Part shown: positions 7,028 to 7,923 of the stretch, piece after piece
Position numbering within the stretch: position 1 is the first letter of the stretch
How the letters are laid out: the number at the start of each line of letters is the position of its first letter
Assembly: GCA_023227645.1 (NCBI GenBank)
Contig: JALNVJ010000067.1
Span: forward strand, 1-7,923
Length of the DNA stretch: 7,923 nt
Direction: 5' to 3'
Source of the DNA: Bacteroidales bacterium
Lineage (GTDB): Bacteria > Bacteroidota > Bacteroidia > Bacteroidales > P3
The notes under the pieces: model-generated
The model's database searches: none
Told to the model about the DNA's origin: nothing
The model's input: the letters and a program-made list of their open reading frames with translations, nothing else
Translations under genes and position numbers: made by a program

Positions 7028-7058
7028 TTTGAAATTAGATATAATATTTATATCTTTG
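7028..7058 (+). promoter_or_regulatory. Full Bacteroidota promoter for floA (TTTG-N19-TATCTTTG)
   Basis: TTTG at 7028-7031 and TATCTTTG at 7051-7058 are separated by 19 bp, matching the -33/-7 Bacteroidota housekeeping arrangement (TTTG, 19-21 bp, TAnnTTTG). The leader to the ATG at 7099 would be about 30-35 nt, A/T-rich and without a Shine-Dalgarno sequence. This is the only promoter in the window with both elements in place. It shows floA can be expressed independently of the nfeD-like gene. Confidence 0.8.
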
Positions 7059-7098
7059 CTTTCTAAATATTGATTTATTAACTTAAAAAATAGAAATT

Positions 7099-7923
7099 AT
7101 GCCATCAATTATTCTTATCGTCGTAATGTCGCTTGTCGCATTAATCGTGTTTTTATGGTTGGTACCTTTAAATTTATGGTTCCAATGTGTACTAAACGGA
7201 GTTAAGATGTCTCTTCTTCAACTTATATTTATGCGTTGGAGAAAAGTACCACCAACAATTATTGTTAATTCAATGATTACTTCAAAGAAAGCAGGTCTAG
7301 ATCTAAGCTCAGATCTCTTAGAGGCACATTATCTTGCAGGAGGACATGTTCCAAGAGTTGTTAAGGCTTTGATCTCTGCAGATAAAGCAAATATTAACTT
7401 AGATTTTAAATCAGCAACTGCAATTGACTTAGCTGGTCGTGATGTATTTGAAGCTGTTCAATTGAGTGTTAATCCTAAAGTATTAGATACTCCCTTAGTT
7501 GCTGCTGTTGCAAGTAATGGTATACAATTAATTGTTAAAGCCAGAGTTACTGTTAGAGCTAATATACGCCAATTGGTTGGGGGAGCAGGTGAAGAAACAA
7601 TTCTTGCTCGTGTTGGAGAAGGTATTGTAACTTCAATTGGTTCTTCTAAATCTCATGCTTATGTTCTTGAAAACCCAGATTCAATTTCTAAGCTTGTTCT
7701 TTCAAAAGGATTAGATACAGGAACTGCATTTGAAATTCTATCTATTGATATTGCAGATATTGATGTAGGTAAGAATATTGGTGCTCAACTTCAAATGGAC
7801 CAAGCAGAGGCAGATAAAAATATTGCACAAGCTAAGGCTGAAGAAAGAAGAGCAATGGCAATTGCTGCTGAACAAGAAATGAAGGCAAAAGCACAGGAAG
7901 CCAGAGATAAGGTTATTGAAGCA
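7099..7923 (+). CDS. floA: Flotillin-like protein FloA (SPFH family), 3' end cut off by window
   Basis: The reading frame opens at ATG 7099 and is still open at the window edge after 275 codons; B. subtilis FloA (YqfA, UPF0365) has about 331, so roughly 50 residues are missing. FloA is a membrane scaffold that forms functional membrane microdomains. Residues 4-23 form the membrane anchor, followed by a second amphipathic or re-entrant region (about 25-45) and RWRKVPP. The SPFH-like body contains the family's near-invariant strings LEAHYLAGG (74-82), IDLAGRDVFEAVQLSVNPKV (109-128), VRANIRQLVGGAGEETI (152-168), ARVGEGIV (170-177) and GTAFEILSIDIADIDVGKNIGA (208-229). A charged Ala/Glu-rich coiled coil, QAEADKNIAQAKAEERRAMA, follows from about 235. 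The usual partner, an NfeD-like protein, lies 3.5 kb upstream. Confidence 0.96.
   Translation, partial: MPSIILIVVMSLVALIVFLWLVPLNLWFQCVLNGVKMSLLQLIFMRWRKVPPTIIVNSMITSKKAGLDLSSDLLEAHYLAGGHVPRVVKALISADKANINLDFKSATAIDLAGRDVFEAVQLSVNPKVLDTPLVAAVASNGIQLIVKARVTVRANIRQLVGGAGEETILARVGEGIVTSIGSSKSHAYVLENPDSISKLVLSKGLDTGTAFEILSIDIADIDVGKNIGAQLQMDQAEADKNIAQAKAEERRAMAIAAEQEMKAKAQEARDKVIEA

Overview
The window looks like a piece of an AT-rich chromosome from a member of the Bacteroidota, most likely Bacteroidales or a close relative. Three observations support this. Four genes are preceded by the phylum's characteristic -7 promoter box (TAnnTTTG). Starts lack clear Shine-Dalgarno sequences and sit in A/T-rich leaders. 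One very large secreted protein ends in the type B sorting domain of the type IX secretion system (T9SS), which is essentially confined to this phylum.

Layout, all on the + strand. Positions 1-68 probably hold the last codons of an upstream gene, followed by a strong intrinsic terminator (69-102). A small exported protein with a DUF2807-like beta-strand-rich body follows (190-777). The 205-bp gap after it carries three tandem 21-bp repeats and a cluster of TGATTCA heptamers, then the argS promoter. argS (983-2776) is a complete arginyl-tRNA synthetase. clpS (2856-3140), the N-degron adaptor for ClpAP-type proteases, has its own -7 box and is followed 11 bp later by a short membrane NfeD-family protein (3152-3616). 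A 1047-residue secreted multidomain protein comes next (3765-6908): CUB, three Fn3-like modules, a jelly-roll-like region, PKD/Ig-like modules and a C-terminal CHU_C/gliding-motility-type sorting domain. Last is floA (flotillin-like SPFH protein, from 7099), cut by the window edge after 275 codons.

How the genes relate. argS and clpS are housekeeping genes of translation and proteolysis. NfeD-family proteins and FloA/SPFH proteins are well-known partners, usually encoded side by side, and act in membrane microdomains. Here they are separated by the 3.1-kb gene for the secreted protein, and floA has the best full promoter in the window (TTTG-N19-TATCTTTG). The most notable points are this split nfeD/floA pair, the architecture of the secreted protein, and the repeat cluster upstream of argS. 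I see no CRISPR array, RNA gene, transposase or convincing new defence system. No gap without a gene exceeds about 205 bp.
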